From positions 1,599,138-1,663,137 of the forward strand of contig WMCF01000021.1 of assembly GCA_009792885.1 (NCBI GenBank): 64,000 nucleotides of DNA. Reading direction: 5' to 3'. The DNA is from Eremophila alpestris peregrina (taxonomy: Eukaryota; Chordata; Aves; Passeriformes; Alaudidae). Every line of letters begins with the position of its first letter. Within the stretch, counting starts at the first letter, position 1. Of this stretch, positions 1-14,263 are shown piece after piece. The notes beneath the pieces are model-generated. The model searched no databases. It saw only the letters and a program-made list of their open reading frames with translations, and was not told the DNA's origin. A program made the translations under genes and the position numbers.

Positions 1-3000
1 GAAAAGACTGCTCAAGCAAAGTCCATCCTTTCCCACAAGGAGCACAAAGACAAAGCTCAGACTTTTAGGGTATTTCAAACACATTAGCCTTTAAACCACA
101 CAGCAAGCTATGTGTCAAATGTGCAGCCATTCTCCATTCCTCAGGCTGTTTCTAAGAAATAGCTTAAGATTCTTCTCTGAAAAAAGACCTACATTTTGCA
201 TTGCCTCCTGGATGAAATACCACTTCCAAAAAAAGCGTGTAGTGTCCCAAGCCGTGCCAACACAGACCCAGCAGAGGACACAGCTCCTTCCACATGCAGC
301 CAGGATCGTGCTCCCCTTACCTGACTCCTTCATCCTCCATCAGACAGAGCAGCTTTTATTATCAGTTAATTCACATCAACATCATTCACAGTGTTTTTGG
401 TTTCTAACACACCCTAAAGTCCAAATAAAAGAGAGGTAGAGACAGCTTTTCTACAAAATGCTCCCATCCGTGCCTTCAGCTCCTGAATGTATTCTCTGTA
501 TATATTAGCTTATACATGGTTGGGACCAATTTTCCTCTGGTTTTTATTTTACATACATAGTAAATGTGATGCTCAGCTGTTTCTTCACCACCATGAGTGT
601 TTCACTCCTTGCCTGTATATCTAAATACTGTTCAGCATCCACCTAGGTTACGCTGCTGCTGGAGCACCAGGCTGTGATGCTGCTTCCCAGAGGGTGCATG
701 CTGGCTTGCTCCCTTAGGTGAGGACACCCAGCAGTTACACAGTATTTTATTTTAAAATGCTGTACAAGCATTAACTAATCTGCCCAGTGCCCTGTGAGGG
801 AGGTGAGTGTAACTCTCTCCTATTTCACAGATGAAGAAACAGACAGTTTAAGTGATTTGCCCCAGGCCACACAGCGCGGCAGCGGACAGCTGGGATTACC
901 CTCGTCCCCAGCCTGCCTGTTGGGCTGCTCACACCTCCTGCCACAGGAAAACCAAGGCTCCTGCCTGGCCAAAGCAGAGACCTTCCCTTGGTCAGGGCCC
1001 TCAGCAAAGATGGGGTCTCCTGGAAGAAGGCTGATGCACCTAACCACAGAGCAAGCTCAGGGTCTTGTGTTTTGAACTTGCCACTGAGCACTCCGAAAGC
1101 CTCCAACGGAATTCACTGAATTTTGAAACACACAGGAACTAGTGAGGAACGAGTCACTACAAACTACAGGGGTTTTTATTAATTGAGACCTCCACAAAAA
1201 TACTGCTAGAATAAGAGAGGCTCCACAGTCTCCTCCTCTTACTACCCCGTGGTTTAAGCTTCTTAGAGCCTTTTAAGACGGATTGAACCAGAGGCTGTTG
1301 TCCAACTTTGTCACATCCAATAATCTGAGCAAAGTCTGACATGGCTTTCAGGTGAACCCGTGTAGTTCCTATTTACATGTCCCAGCTAAACCACTTGGAA
1401 AGATAGTTCAGTGCCACAGCACCCCAGAGCCTCTAGGACTGTTCTCCTGGAGTACCAAAAGGAAAAGGTACTGGAACCAGGAATCATGATAAGTAGATTT
1501 CCTCTGCACAGCAGCCTTTCATATTTACAGGCAGCAAGATTTCTTTACATTTAGATCATTCTGCCTCAGCTCCTTTATTAGTCTGAAAGGACTTGACTGG
1601 ATTTCCTCATACCATGATTAGTCATTTTTAAGAAGCAGCCCTCTGCTTGCCACAAATACTCTGGTAGAGGGAAAAATAATTGGGGAACACATTTCATATT
1701 GTTGAAATGAAGTCCAGCGAAGGCAGATTTTACATGACATGACAACGTACTAATGCCAAACTGACACAAATTCTCATCTATGCATTTTGGCTTTAATGGG
1801 TTAATTAGCTTGGCTGGATACAAATTTTAATTATCTGAGTTTGACATTAATGTCCTTGGAGTGTTGTCTGTAAGGATTTGGGGAATCATAGACATTATTT
1901 TAGTTACTTCTGGAAACTGTGTGTTACACTGGGATTTAAATAGTAAGAACAGACAAGAATAGTGAGAACAGGTTGATCTATTTTGAAAAGTCAGACTTTG
2001 TGAAACAGGACAAACTGAAACAAAGCTGAAGCCTAATGCACCTGGCCTTCAGGTCTCATGGATATAACATAGGAAATAATCTCCTTTGAGGATAGGTGAC
2101 AGGACAGAAATTTTAGATTAAGTGTAACAAAGAATTCTGTATGCAATTAAAATTTAGAGTAAAGATCTTCTTGCTGCCTAACACAGTTTCTCATGTAAAA
2201 GGTAACCAGTCCTAAACACCAACCTCTCATCCCAGTTACTGACAGTGGCTCAGTTCCTCCAGAGTGAGAACCAGGAGGTACAACCTGAAGGCAGAACCTC
2301 AGTAGTTCATACTCTCATCATGGAAATTATGGGTATTTTAAGTGCATTACTTATTTTCTTACTTTTTACGGTCCGCATAAGTAGATCAATCACTGGAGGA
2401 TTTCTGAATGTATTTTCAATAAATATATATTTAATCAGCAACAGAATTTTTTGTAGCAAATACTTTTTCAACAAATTATCACTTGAAACAAGTAAGAAAA
2501 AAAGAAAGCAGTATCTACTAGAAGCTTTTCAAAACACCTTTCTCTGGTCTTCTATTCTTTTCTGTTCATTTTTCTAGAAATGGATTGAAGAGTGAAAAGA
2601 GAATCTTGATGACTTTTTGTATATATGGATTTAAGCTCTCATTTTGCTTGCAACAAGACATGTAAATTCATTCCTTATAAAAGCAATTGCACCAGTTCTT
2701 TAAAATGCAATGCAACCCTTTGTGCAGTAGCTTTTTACCCTTTAAAGACAATCTTCATTCTGTTTTCTGTGTTCCCTTGGTACCAAAACCAAAGTCATTT
2801 GGATTTCCTTCTGTAAAAATTTGTACAGGCAATTTGGCTTTAGGAACACGAAGTAAATGCAACGCTCTTTTAGGTTCACACACCTATGTAATTGCTAGAA
2901 TTATCTGAACACATTTAAATTCCTCCTAAATGAAGGAGGGTGGCATTCAGACAACTCCTCTGTTGCCCAGTAAGAATCATAAAAAAGGTAAGGGCTTATT

Positions 3001-6000
3001 TGAATCACAGTATGTAACTTACAGAAAGGAGTCTATTCTCCTCACTTTGTTCCAGTGTGTTCTGGTTAAAATACCCAGACTGTGGTCCTGTGAGAAGCCA
3101 AACACCTCCTGGGAGCTGCAGAGCAAATTTAGAGCACTTAGCACTGCCTTGAATCAGCTCCTAACTTAACAAGGGTAAGAAGGAACTGAGGGAGGTTATC
3201 AAACTAAAAAGTGATAATCGCAAAAAATGGCAAAAAAAAGTTTAAAAGCACAGTGCAACAGAACTCTCTGCTGTGCAGAAAAAGAAATTTTTTTAATATT
3301 AAAAAGCAAAAGCTGAATCTTTTTGTAACATTGCCTACACGTTTTGTTCTCAACCCCAAAATCTGTGAGTAGACCAGTTAGTGTTACATTATTTAGAATA
3401 TCAGGGAAGATATTTTTACCCTTGGATAAAACATTAAAGCCTCTAAAGGCCTCACTCATTCAGAGATGGGAAATGGAAAGCCTTCCTATCATGTATTTTG
3501 GAGACAAAACCTTTTTTTCTGGAAATGCTGATAAGGAACAAATTCAAACTGGTCCTCATCCACCCGGATCATCTCATTAAAACAATGGTATCTTTTAAAC
3601 CCTGTATCCTGAGCTATCGGTCAATTTTGATTGACACAAATATTTGTATTAGGGGTTACACACTACAATTTACAATTGGGGACTATCACAATACTGTATG
3701 TTAATGTAATCAGTATTTTCATTTCATGAATTCATTTGCAGCATGACACTGCAAGGGTATTCTTACATATACTGAAGACAATTGCTAAGTAGTTCAACAA
3801 TTCTCCTTTAAGTGGGATTTTTTTTTATCTGATAAATTTTTAACACAATAAAACCACTCCTAGTTCTGTGTGCATGTTTTAATTTCCCACCTTTTAAAAT
3901 GTTTAGACACTTGGAATACCTAGCATACTGAATTAATCCACAAATATTTACAAGAAAAATCTATTTAATTTCTTTCTATAGTAACTACCACAGGGACTAT
4001 TGTAATGAAAAATTTCCCATCTTAAAGAATTAATGCGATTACTGATATAGAGAAGAAATGTAATTTATATCATCACAAACACGTAAAAGATATAATCCCA
4101 TATTCACAAAAAGAATCTTTATTCCCTCTTTGAATTCTGAGACAATACAGTCTTGCCTTGAGGAGAGGAGAAATATTATGAAGTACCTTAAGCAAGATAA
4201 TTGTAGGAGAAAAAAAGTACAATTGCATTATTGTTGTGCTAAACTGTGACATACTTAAAAAGCTAATTTCTTTTATTTTAATGGAATTTGGTGTGCATAT
4301 CCTTTAATCTACTTCAGTATTTCTTCACATTTTTACACACAAACACATGTGTGAAGTGTTTCCCATTATCTGTATTACCTGGTTTAACGAACTGCAATGA
4401 ATTTAAAACAATTAAAAATCGGCAATTCTATAAAATTCACTCTATTTATTAACTATTTTGGAACTAACTGAACATCTAGAATGCCACAAAAATGCACAGC
4501 AAAAAAAAAGACCTACTGCAACTCAAATATTATTCAAGAAGACACAATCAATATTTGATGAAAAAGTAACATTTGACATGAGTGACTGTCCCAAATTTTA
4601 CCAAATACATTTCAACCAATCACAGTGCTGAACAATTTGCATCTAAATCAAAAGCTAAGCAAACAGAAATGGATTCCCAAAATAGGGCTTTCTACAGCTA
4701 TGTCAGCTAAAGTGCATTTAAAATTCAGTACAGTCACCCTTCAATTATTCCTTTCAATTAAATAAATTTTAACCAAGAAATTAATCTACTGTGGCTGGGC
4801 ATTTCTCTATTCCACAGAAGCAAACATTTTTTCACTCATTCTCCTTTAAAAAGCAAATTTAACAAAACTACTAAGACAAAAAGGATGACCTAATTAGCAC
4901 TAAGTAATATTTAAAGCTTTTATATATAGTACACTCTCATTGCTACCCCTAACTTCCAAGGCTTTATACTCACTGATATTGTTTGATTTATCTGGCACTA
5001 CTGCTGCTTAAGCATGCAAATTCACATCCTCCATTCTTGTATGCACCCAACATACACAGGAGGAGTCAAGCTGTAAAGAAAATGTCCTGTGAGCTGTGGT
5101 TAAATTACCTGTTAGGTATGGGGTGCTCAAAGGCCAGCAGGGACAGCCCTGGTGACCAGAGGCCTCCAACACACACACCCACACATGAGCCAAAGGCAAG
5201 AAGGAAAACTTCCCAGAAGCAGCAAGGAAGAACACTCAGAACACTTTTAGGAATCTCTTACCCTTTTCTACCTGACAGACAGTCCCTCTAGAAAACTTGA
5301 ACCCTCAACAGATGCTCTCCCATTCCTCACCATTCAGCATTCAGCAGAGTGACACGCCATGAAAATGTCTTGTATTTATTTCCTTCTAGTCCTAACTCCT
5401 GTTAAAGCACTGAATTACTAGGGCTGTACTAATTAATTTTGTTTCAGTTATCTGAACAGATCTGACCAGCTAGTTATGAAAAAAACACCCATCTAAACTA
5501 AACAGAGTAATACTGGATAAAAAACATGTAGATCACTGAGGAAACAAACCATCAACAAATACAGCCAGGTTTATTTCAGTGTGAGCCTCTCTTTGCTCTG
5601 TTCAGACCCCAATTCCTGTATATCAAAGCCTTTAAGCACACACTGGCCTTAAACACAAGGTTAAAAAAGCTTTGTCCTGTTAGGAGCCTCTGCCTGGCAC
5701 ACAGGATTTTGGGGACTGCTGGCAGTGTAATCCCCTGCAGTGAGCCTGCCCTCTTTCCCTGGGTGTGAGACTTACTCTGGGAATTTATGTCCAAAACAAA
5801 AAGAAAATGTACAAAAAATCAAATCACATTGTGTCAGTGTGATGATAATGCCCAATACACACCACCCTGTAAACTTCACTCTCAAAACATCACTGAAAGC
5901 AGAAGTCACACCTATGGAAGTAACTACAGTGCAATAAACACACAAAAGAGACTTTAAAATACTTGCCAAACATCATTCTTGCAAATTTATGCCACAAGCA

Positions 6001-7789
6001 GCCAATTCCTATTACACAGCAACGGCCTACAAATCTTTCACATGCATAACTTTTTTCCTTAGCACAAACCAATAAAATCTCCAATATTCTTCTCTAACTT
6101 GCATTCATTTAGCACGAAAATGGTTTAGAGTTTAAGGCATATTTTTTAAGGGAGAAAAATGTATCTAGGAAAGAAGTAACCTTTTTGCAGAATCATATGT
6201 ACTAATATGTTTTGTGCCACCTAAAACTGAGAACAGTCCTTAAAAAAAAAGTTTTTAGTTAATACCAGTGTTTTGGAGCCTCCCACTGGCAGCCATCACA
6301 CAGCTGAAGTGAGCTATCAGCTGAATGGAGGGTTTCTATCCAGCAGCAATGACTATTTTGCTTTGAAAGAAATTAGTATTTCTGAGTTTGTATTTTAAAT
6401 GCAATTTGGAAGATCATAAAGGAAAGAATTCAGCATTTATTGTGTGTCTCCCAGCAGACTACTTAATGTTCAAACATCTACTATGCAAAGGTCAAATGAT
6501 TTCACTGAATGTAACGGTGACAAAAGTATTCTGCAGCACTGAAGAAAATATCAGATGATCAAGGAAAAAGATCTGGACCTGAGATCTCACAAGAGTCACA
6601 ATAAATAATGTAGATTCAGTTCAGTAAGAAAGAAAATTGCAAAGTTGTGTCAGGAGAACCAGATTAAGAAAGATAATAGGTAAAATACAAATTACATACT
6701 TTTGGCAATGCTCTTCATAAAGGACTATTTTAAAGTAATATAGCAAATGAATTTTTATAAAAAAATCCTCAACTCTTTTCACATAAATACTGCCTGCACA
6801 GAATTGGAAAAAAAAGCTTATTCAGATGGGGAACCTCTAGGGAATTCTGCTGCAGGCAGCCACATGGATAGTTGCAGTAAAACAAAAACCCAGTGTAAAT
6901 AGTTGTGGTAGGTGTAATACACACAGGGCAAAGCTGCAGTGAGCACCCACTGAGGAACAAGACAGGTTACAGGTAAACCAGTATGGAAAAAATCAGCTCC
7001 AATGCTTGTCTGAAGCAACACAGGCTAATAGGCACCAATTTACTTTCAATTTTGTTGTACTTTTTCTTTCTTGACATTTACATCAAATATTTTAGGTTCT
7101 CCTTCTTTCTAACATAAAGAAGTTCCGAAGTGCACCATGCACAGCTCTTGCTTTGGTCCTGGCTCTTCAAGAACTGCCAATCTGCCCCTGTGATGTGTTT
7201 CTATGTAAGATGAATTTGGTGATCAACTGCACCAGATCTGGGGAGATCCAGGAGATCACAGCAGAGGAATGGCAAGGGCAGGAGGCAGAAATGCAGCTGA
7301 GCAGCAAGTATAAAAACCAACAGGCAGGAGCAAAGTATGTGTAGAGAGAGGGGAAAAATGGAAAATTACATTGCCAAAAAAAAATAAAATAAACCAAAAG
7401 AAAACAACAACCACCAAAACACAGGACAAGGCAGCAAAGAAATAAGAAACAAGACAAGGGAACAAAATATAGGGAATAAGGTAACTAAGAGGAAAAGCAC
7501 AAGGCAGTGTCCACTTGTCCACTTTCTGGAAGAGAACACAGCATCTGTCAAACTAAAAAAAAAAGTGAAAGGGGGTTTTTAATTTGGTTTCTTTTTCTAA
7601 TTAGACATATCCAATCAAGTCTCAGGCAAGGATGGAAGATAAGGTGCTAAATTAATATTACACCTGAATGGGACTTCTGTGAGCTCACAACAAGAAAACA
7701 AAGAGAACAGCAAAGGTACCATTAATTTTATGTATTAATACAAAGATACATAATTTTAACTATTAAATTATGGTCAGAAACATACATAC
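1..7789 (-). other. URI1: URI1 intron 4 (5' part)
   Basis: AT-rich intronic sequence. A search by eye for the next URI1 exon (expected to begin HVRKTIDDLKK and to continue VMKNFESRVEF) found nothing on the minus strand, so exon 5 is placed outside the window. Apart from a MIR-type SINE near 735-905 and short A-rich runs (for example 7378-7390), I see no gene or repeat of note. Confidence 0.75.
735..905 (-). repeat. MIR-type SINE fragment
   Basis: On the minus strand this reads as a typical MIR core: GTGTGGCCTGGGGCAAATCA followed by a run like TTTCTTCATCTGTGAAAT, then CCTCCCTCACAGGG and a degraded tail. The order of blocks (gene-like 'gccttgggcaa', 'cctcatctgtaaaat', 'cctcatagggt' equivalents) matches the mammalian MIR consensus. 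An ancient, inactive copy in intron 4. Confidence 0.75.
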
Positions 7790-7925
7790 GTTTTTTTCTG
7801 TGCTCAACCAGCTCAATAGCCTGCTTTGCTGAGCATTTTGAAAACCAGTTGTCCCCCAGCAGAACAGTGATCTCATTGGTGTGGACAAGCTTTCCTGGCA
7901 TGAAGGCAAGAGGACCAAAAGGTAC
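7790..7925 (-). CDS. URI1: URI1 coding exon 4
   Basis: 136-nt exon coding 45 codons plus one base (C) of a split codon. It begins VPFGPLAFMPGKLVHTNE, continues through a VLLGDNWFSKCSAKQAIE segment and ends LVEHRKK. This is the beta-hairpin core of the alpha-prefoldin fold and the best conserved part of URI1. The acceptor reads GACAG before the exon and the donor reads GTATGT after it. The frame joins exon 3 exactly at a codon boundary. The trailing C should combine with AT or AC in exon 5; the human protein has His here, which fits CAT/CAC. Nothing is broken or missing in the exon. Confidence 0.96.
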
Positions 7926-10181
7926 CTGTCAAAGACACAGACATCACTAATGAAAATAAAACTCAGGCAGCCATACATGTCTAAGTTTTTTTAAATAGTA
8001 AAACACAGATTTAAAAAAAAATTCTACAGCAGCTATTTAGTGACTAAGCCATCATAAATATTCAAATGACCAGATCCATTTGTATTTATTATTGAACTTA
8101 AGAAATCTGAAAACTTGAATTTCATCAGACAACCTGTTTTGTGACACAGAACTATAGTATAGTACAGCTGCATGCTCACTTGGAAAACAGATTCACCTCA
8201 TCTGAACACATAAACCTTGATAATACAAATCATTTGAGTTATATGCAGACTACATTCATTTCCTAATAAAAGCCAATTAGCTTTGCTGAATTTTTTTAAA
8301 ACACTTAAGTAGGTATGATCAACTGAAAGATGATTTGATCTTTTCAGAATCTGTCCTGCTAACAGTAAGTATCCAGAAACTCCAGTGTATCTCACTTTGC
8401 TGGGTCATTCACCAGGCTGCAAACCTCACCCTCCCAGGGATGCTCCACAAGCAGCTCTCACCCTCAAACTCCTCTCCAGGTACAAGGACAATAGATAAAA
8501 GCAGGACACTCCAGGCAGGAGTACACAGGTGAAAAACACATTTTAGAACTTTACATTTGCTTCCTAAAATGTGAATCCCCCATTTTAACATGCATTGCAA
8601 CATCCAGGACACTGGTTTTATCATTTAGGACATTTTCTAGTGCCCAAATTTTACAAGCAGTGCTTGGTCAAGTCCTCTGGGTGAGGAGGAGCCTTGGCCA
8701 CCCCTACCCCTGTCCCCTGCAGCAGCCCTGGCATTCTGACCCCCAGGCCCACTGCCACCTGCCTGGCTGCCTGTGGGCCTCAATCCTGAAGAAATTAGGA
8801 GACCAAAATCTAATTAGATCTAAAATGGAGGTGGCATAAAGATAACAACCACATCCACATCAAGTCTCTCTCTTTCTAGAGTAAAAAGAGATCTATCTCA
8901 GACAGTTTGTATCAGCTTCCTCTATTCTTCTGCCTTCTTCCTCAGTTCCTCATCACAGCCACTTGCTTTCTCACTCTGTTTGTGCTGAAGCAGAGTACTT
9001 GGCATAGTGGATCTGTCTTTTGGAAAGCAATCTTCCCTCTCTTCTATACCCAGGAGGGTCCCAGTGCTGGAAACAGATCTCCAGCAGGCAGGACCCTGAC
9101 ATTAAGACTATGCAGAAAGTGCTTTTCCTACATGTGTGCCCTCCCTGACTTGGTTTTAAAGTAGCAGACTGCAAGAGTTGCCTGTTCACTCTTCCCCCAA
9201 AATGATGAAAGCAAAATTAAAAGCATATGAAAATATTTGGCTGACAGGATAGGAACTGTTTCTATACATTTAAAGTAACAGATGTGAGTTAACATTGCTG
9301 CTTCAACTAAGAATAAGCCCTATCTATCTTTCTTTCAAAAACAGGGGAATTTCTATGCTCCAAACAACACAATCTTTGTGCTTTACATCATGTGGCCACA
9401 CATACACACATGATAAATGGACTACACACATAAAATCCAGAGCTGCATCACCAGCACAGCAAAGGGAAACCCTGCCTTTTCCCACATGGTGAAGTGTTCT
9501 CCAACACTGTCTTACTAAAAACCCAGTATCTGGGCCAGGCTGCCAAGGAAGGGAGCAGCCAGGCACTGAGTGCTGAAATCAGCCCCTCAGTTATGTGCAG
9601 TACAACTTCCCTGTCTTCAAGGATGCATCTTGAGTTGAACCTCAGAAGGGAAGAGGAAAAAAAAAGAAAGATAAGCCAATTTGCTCAAAATTTTCATAAG
9701 CAGAGCCAACAGGGCAAATTTTGCACAGGGAGCTGTGCAGTTGTTAGGGAAGATTCAGAGCACCAGAAAAGATGGCTATGTCAATGGGAAGATTGGTGGA
9801 ACAAAAATTAGCAGCACCTTTTTATGTAAAAATCAATGTTCTCGGGTTTATTTCCATGAATCAGGAAATACTAGAGCCACTTTCTTCTCAGGAAATGACT
9901 AAGTACCGTAATTCAGTCATAATTATAGTTTTCTATACAATAGATTTACATATCAAACATGTCAGGTTTTGTGTCAAGCATTTATGTCATCAGCTTTCAG
10001 TTGTCAGTAACACTGTAATTTATAATGGATTTCAAAGAAAAGAGAAAGAAACAAAAGCAAAGGTTTAACTATTATCATAATAAATGTAACATTACTGACT
10101 AACACCTCACCCCCAGTGCAGGCAGCCCAGGTTTTAGCAGTTTTAGCCCATTTTCCTGTGTGACCTCTGTCAGGTACATAC
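7926..10181 (-). other. URI1: URI1 intron 3
   Basis: 2,256-nt intron between exons 3 and 4, with donor GTATGT and acceptor GACAG. A GC-richer patch at about 8685-8780 stands out from the AT-rich surroundings but has no recognised content. No internal gene or repeat was recognised. Confidence 0.85.
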
Positions 10182-10260
10182 CATGATATCATAGGACAAC
10201 TTGTCAGGCAATGTCTGGAGTCGTTCCTGAAGAGCCTCATAATCACTCTCCACCTTCTTC
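10182..10260 (-). CDS. URI1: URI1 coding exon 3
   Basis: 79-nt exon. The first base completes the Trp codon split with exon 2, then 26 codons follow: KKVESDYEALQERLQ, then TLPDKLSYDIM. This is the end of the first coiled-coil helix of the prefoldin-like domain and the turn into the beta strands; the family's usual form here is very close. The donor reads GTATGT at 10181. The acceptor TTTGTCAACAG has a weak pyrimidine tract, and a better-looking TTTACTTTAG lies 34 nt upstream (acceptor ending at 10295). The inner site is chosen because it alone keeps the Trp codon and the reading frame; the outer one soon gives a stop. Confidence 0.95.
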
Positions 10261-13200
10261 CTGTTGACAAATTCAACTGGATTCAATTTCACAGCTAAAG
10301 TAAAGAGTTAATGTTTTCTGCTAGTAGATCAAAAACGCACCAAAAATACACAAAAATGAACTGTTTTACTCTAACACATACAAGTGATACATTAATAACT
10401 CATTTATAAAAGACATGGGATGACAAATATAATAGCTAGATTATTTTCTAATAATGTGTATTAAGATAGGTACATAATTATTTTAGATTGTGCATGTCTC
10501 ATTCAGAATTTGAATTTTTCCTGGTGCAAAGAAGCAGTTCTTTCACTATGATTTGGAGTATCTCACTTCATGTTCAAGTCCAAGTTATAACACCACCAAT
10601 ATTTAGAAAAAGAACTGAAAATCCAGTTCATGCTTTTTAAGAGGCAAATTCTTCACACTATCATTTGTAATACAGAGCTCATATATTGACCACGGTTTGA
10701 ACTGCCATAAATGAGCAAAATTTTAATTAATTCAGATTTTCCCATGAAGTTTGTGTTCCTGTCAAGAGTCAACATTCCTGAAAAATGGCTTGAACACCAG
10801 GATTCTGTCTCATTTTCAAGCCTAGATTTTCAAGCCTAGGGACAAGCATCCCTTCTGATAGTTCTCTATCTAAATTGTAAATAAGGCTCATGCTACGTGT
10901 TGCTACCCAGGAGAGAAATGAACTGGTGAACTGGGAAAAGTTATTCATTCCCATGGCAGACACCTGGCTTGTCACAGGACTTTGCAAGAAACAGCATTTC
11001 AGTGGCTGCAGGGATTTTACTCTGTGCGCAAAACAAGCAACTACATTCCCTCTAAAAAAAGCCTTCTTTTGTAAAGGCATTCCTAAATTCTTAAATTTGT
11101 CTGGAAAAAGTCTTTTAATGGACCCCTGCCATTCTAAAGATGGTCAGAAATCAGCTCCTGCATGAAGTAACTGGCATATAAATGTCAGGTTTGATGATAT
11201 TGTTTACTTGTACTTCAAAACAATAAACATATAAATGGCAGTAAATCCTGCAATAAAAGGCAACTGAAAGCACAGAGCAGCACACTTAACAATGCTGACC
11301 CAAGATGCAAATTACAGGTTTTCTGAGGATGATTCAGGAAAGCAATCTATAAACGTGCTGAAAAATGAATGTCATAGTTGATAACACAACTCTCAAAATA
11401 TTACCATTGATTTTCTTGGATTCATAAGCAGAGTGAAATCTTTTTCAGCATTCATTATGAAAAATTATCTTATACTCTTATGTTTTGACTCATTTGCTTC
11501 ACAGTTGAACTCTGCTGTAACCACCCTTCTTTAAACCTATTTTAAGTTGTTGAACTCACCCTGAAAACAGAATTTAGGTTTTTGTGCCACTTGGACATTA
11601 AAACCATATTCCACATAACTCATTTACAAAAGATGCTTGCTGCTGCTTTGCTCTGACAGCAGATTTCTCCCAGACATTTCAGGCAAGTCTTTCTGTCCAT
11701 TGCCCAAATCAGAGTGAAAACATAATTCACTCCCTTCAAAGAGGAAGGACAAACTCATGAATCTTAGCAAAATGCACTGAGATGTTTTGGGGGAGGAAGG
11801 AATATAATGAAAACTTGGTGTCAACAATAACAATCAATTACTTAATGCTATTTACAGAACCCAGCCTTTGCCTGGGAGAGATCTGGGTTTGAGAAATGGA
11901 CTCCAAGCAGCCACTGAAAAACAAGGCCTGGCACATGTCTCAGCTGCAGGACAGGAATCCATGGGAAGAGCCTGGCATGAAAATCCCCCTCTCACAGCAG
12001 GATTAAACATTCCCTTCATTTCATGGCTGAAAGTCACTCAACATTTCTTCATTAACCTGAAAAGAAGACACTGTCTTTAAGGTCTGACTGCTGCATGTTA
12101 CTGAATAATCTGATCAGGGTCCAGGAGAAATCACTTGCCACAGAAGCTGTGCAACTTCAGAAGCAAAGCATCCTGCTTTTTGTACTGGGACTGCTGCCCT
12201 TTGCTGAGCAAACCTCCACCATGGCAATCTCCAGAAGTGGGGTCACATCCTGAACTGGGCCATGCAGATAAAGAAAATTTAAGGTGATCCTTTTAAATAA
12301 TTGGCCTGAAAAAGCATTATTTAAGTAAGGAAGCTCCCTTTTCATGTATAGCTGATGCTTTCACAAGCTCTGGGGTGTGCCAGCCACAGCCTGCCACAAC
12401 AGGCAATGAAAAACCAAAGGGAACAGGGAGGAAGAATCCTGGGACTCCAGCTATGAACATGTCCCTAGAAGGGGAAATGCATGTCTAGCTATTAATCCCA
12501 TACCCAACCCATTACTGGATTCATTGCCTTAGAAATATACTTCAAAAAGTGCACTGAAAAATGGAAAAGAAAATAATTTAATGGAAATATATTGAAGCTG
12601 AGCATTTTAAAACCCTATTGTTATTCACCCAATTCTATTTAACATTCTTCTGTGTCACTGACTACTTAAAAGGTCTTACATGAACAAATTATTCAGTTGA
12701 AACAAGAGCACTCAGCTCTTGCACAATCAAGTTTTAAATAAGAGTACTAAAAATTTTAATTTTTTATGAAGATTGTATGGATGCTATACAAACTGCTTTT
12801 CTATATAAAAGAAATCAGTAAGTTGTTTTTTTCATTAGAGGTTCTGTGCCCAAAACCCCCAAGTTCATGGAGTCCTTGCCAGAGTTTGCATAAAAGCAAA
12901 CACAGGAGTAACTCCCCCTTCCACAGCCAACACACCCAGGCTACTCCACAAACCTCAACCATTGCAAAAAGGGAAATAATTGTCACAATTTTGCAAACTT
13001 TTAGAAGTCTGTTCAGATTTTACAGCTTTCTGCTAAATGCTTTATTTCTGAACAACACTGCCTGTGAGTGGAAGAATGCACATGCAGAATTTCACAGGAG
13101 AGCCAGGAGGCACAGGCACTGCAAAGCTCCTGAGAAACTGCATGAGCTGGAGATATTCTGCCTGCCTCCACCACAGCAGCACCAGTAGGCACTTCAATAT

Positions 13201-14263
13201 TTCCCTTATTGAAAATTAATGCAGCCTCTGAATTTTAAACATAAATGAAACATATTAGTTTTAGATTATTTTTGCGAGCCAATAGTCAGAATTTAATATG
13301 ATGATGTGTATAGATTGCCTTGATTTTTTTCCTCTTATCCAGCGCTTGCAGCCTATGTGCATTTAAACTAAAAACATTTGATACACACTAAATATAAATT
13401 ATTTGCTTGGAGATCTTTCAGGCATGAAGAAAAAGCCTCTTAAAATAAATTTAAAATATTATATGCTTGATGGTGTATAACCAAAGGTTTAATCTCACCA
13501 CTAAAGGGGCAGTTGCTGTGGTTCTGCAATAACCCTGCAGACAATAATCAAGACAGCTCCTGTTGTTCTCTCAGTAAAATCATGGTAAACACAGCATGGA
13601 TATATCGTAATTTGATATCTGTAAGATCAACTGTTATCTCTCACAGTAACTCATAATATAAGATTTCATTCACCATTAAATGTACATTTTCCTCAGATGC
13701 CATGCAAAACTCTTCTTTACTAGGTATGTTTTCTATTAACCATAGATTGCCAACAGAGAAAAAAATGCCCGGATAATTTTTTTATATAACAATCCATTTA
13801 TTTTAAGTATTAAAAACTAAGCTTTAGCATGTTCTTTACTTGGGGGGGAAAACAGTGAAACATTACTTTCCACGTTTTTTCAGGACATGCAGGGCAGCAA
13901 GTGGAATTTCCCTATTTGCTCCAGAGTTAGAAAACAACAATAATTCTACCCTGGGAGCACCTTTTCACCATTCAGGCAGATTAAGCATTCATCCAACAAG
14001 GTTACTTGGGCAAAAATGACAGATAGGTTTTTAAGGCAGAAGTATAAACACTGAGGCTCACTGTATTTGTGATTTAATTGTATCAGTGAGAAATAAATAT
14101 ATTTTAATGAGAGTACATTGCAACAATTCTGAGCTATCACTAACTATAATCCCCAAAACATACTAGCAGGATTTGACTCCCATCAGAACAAACAGCAATA
14201 CTTTACTAAAACATAACTAGGTTACTCATCAGTATTTTAGACATGTAGACTTTTTTTACTTAC
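10261..14263 (-). other. URI1: URI1 intron 2
   Basis: 4,003-nt AT-rich intron with a strong GTAAGT donor after exon 2. A 14-bp direct duplication (TTTTCAAGCCTAG) occurs at 10813-10840. The chance ORF on the plus strand at 12766-13188 has no recognised relative and lies antisense in the intron. Nothing else was recognised. Confidence 0.85.

Noticed and set aside
1..7789. Search for URI1 exon 5
   Set aside because: No minus-strand sequence resembling HVRKTIDDLKK or VEFTEDLQKMS was found; the exon is assumed to be beyond the left edge.
12766..13188. 140-codon plus-strand ORF in URI1 intron 2
   Set aside because: No recognised similarity, no codon-like regularity, antisense to the intron; treated as chance.
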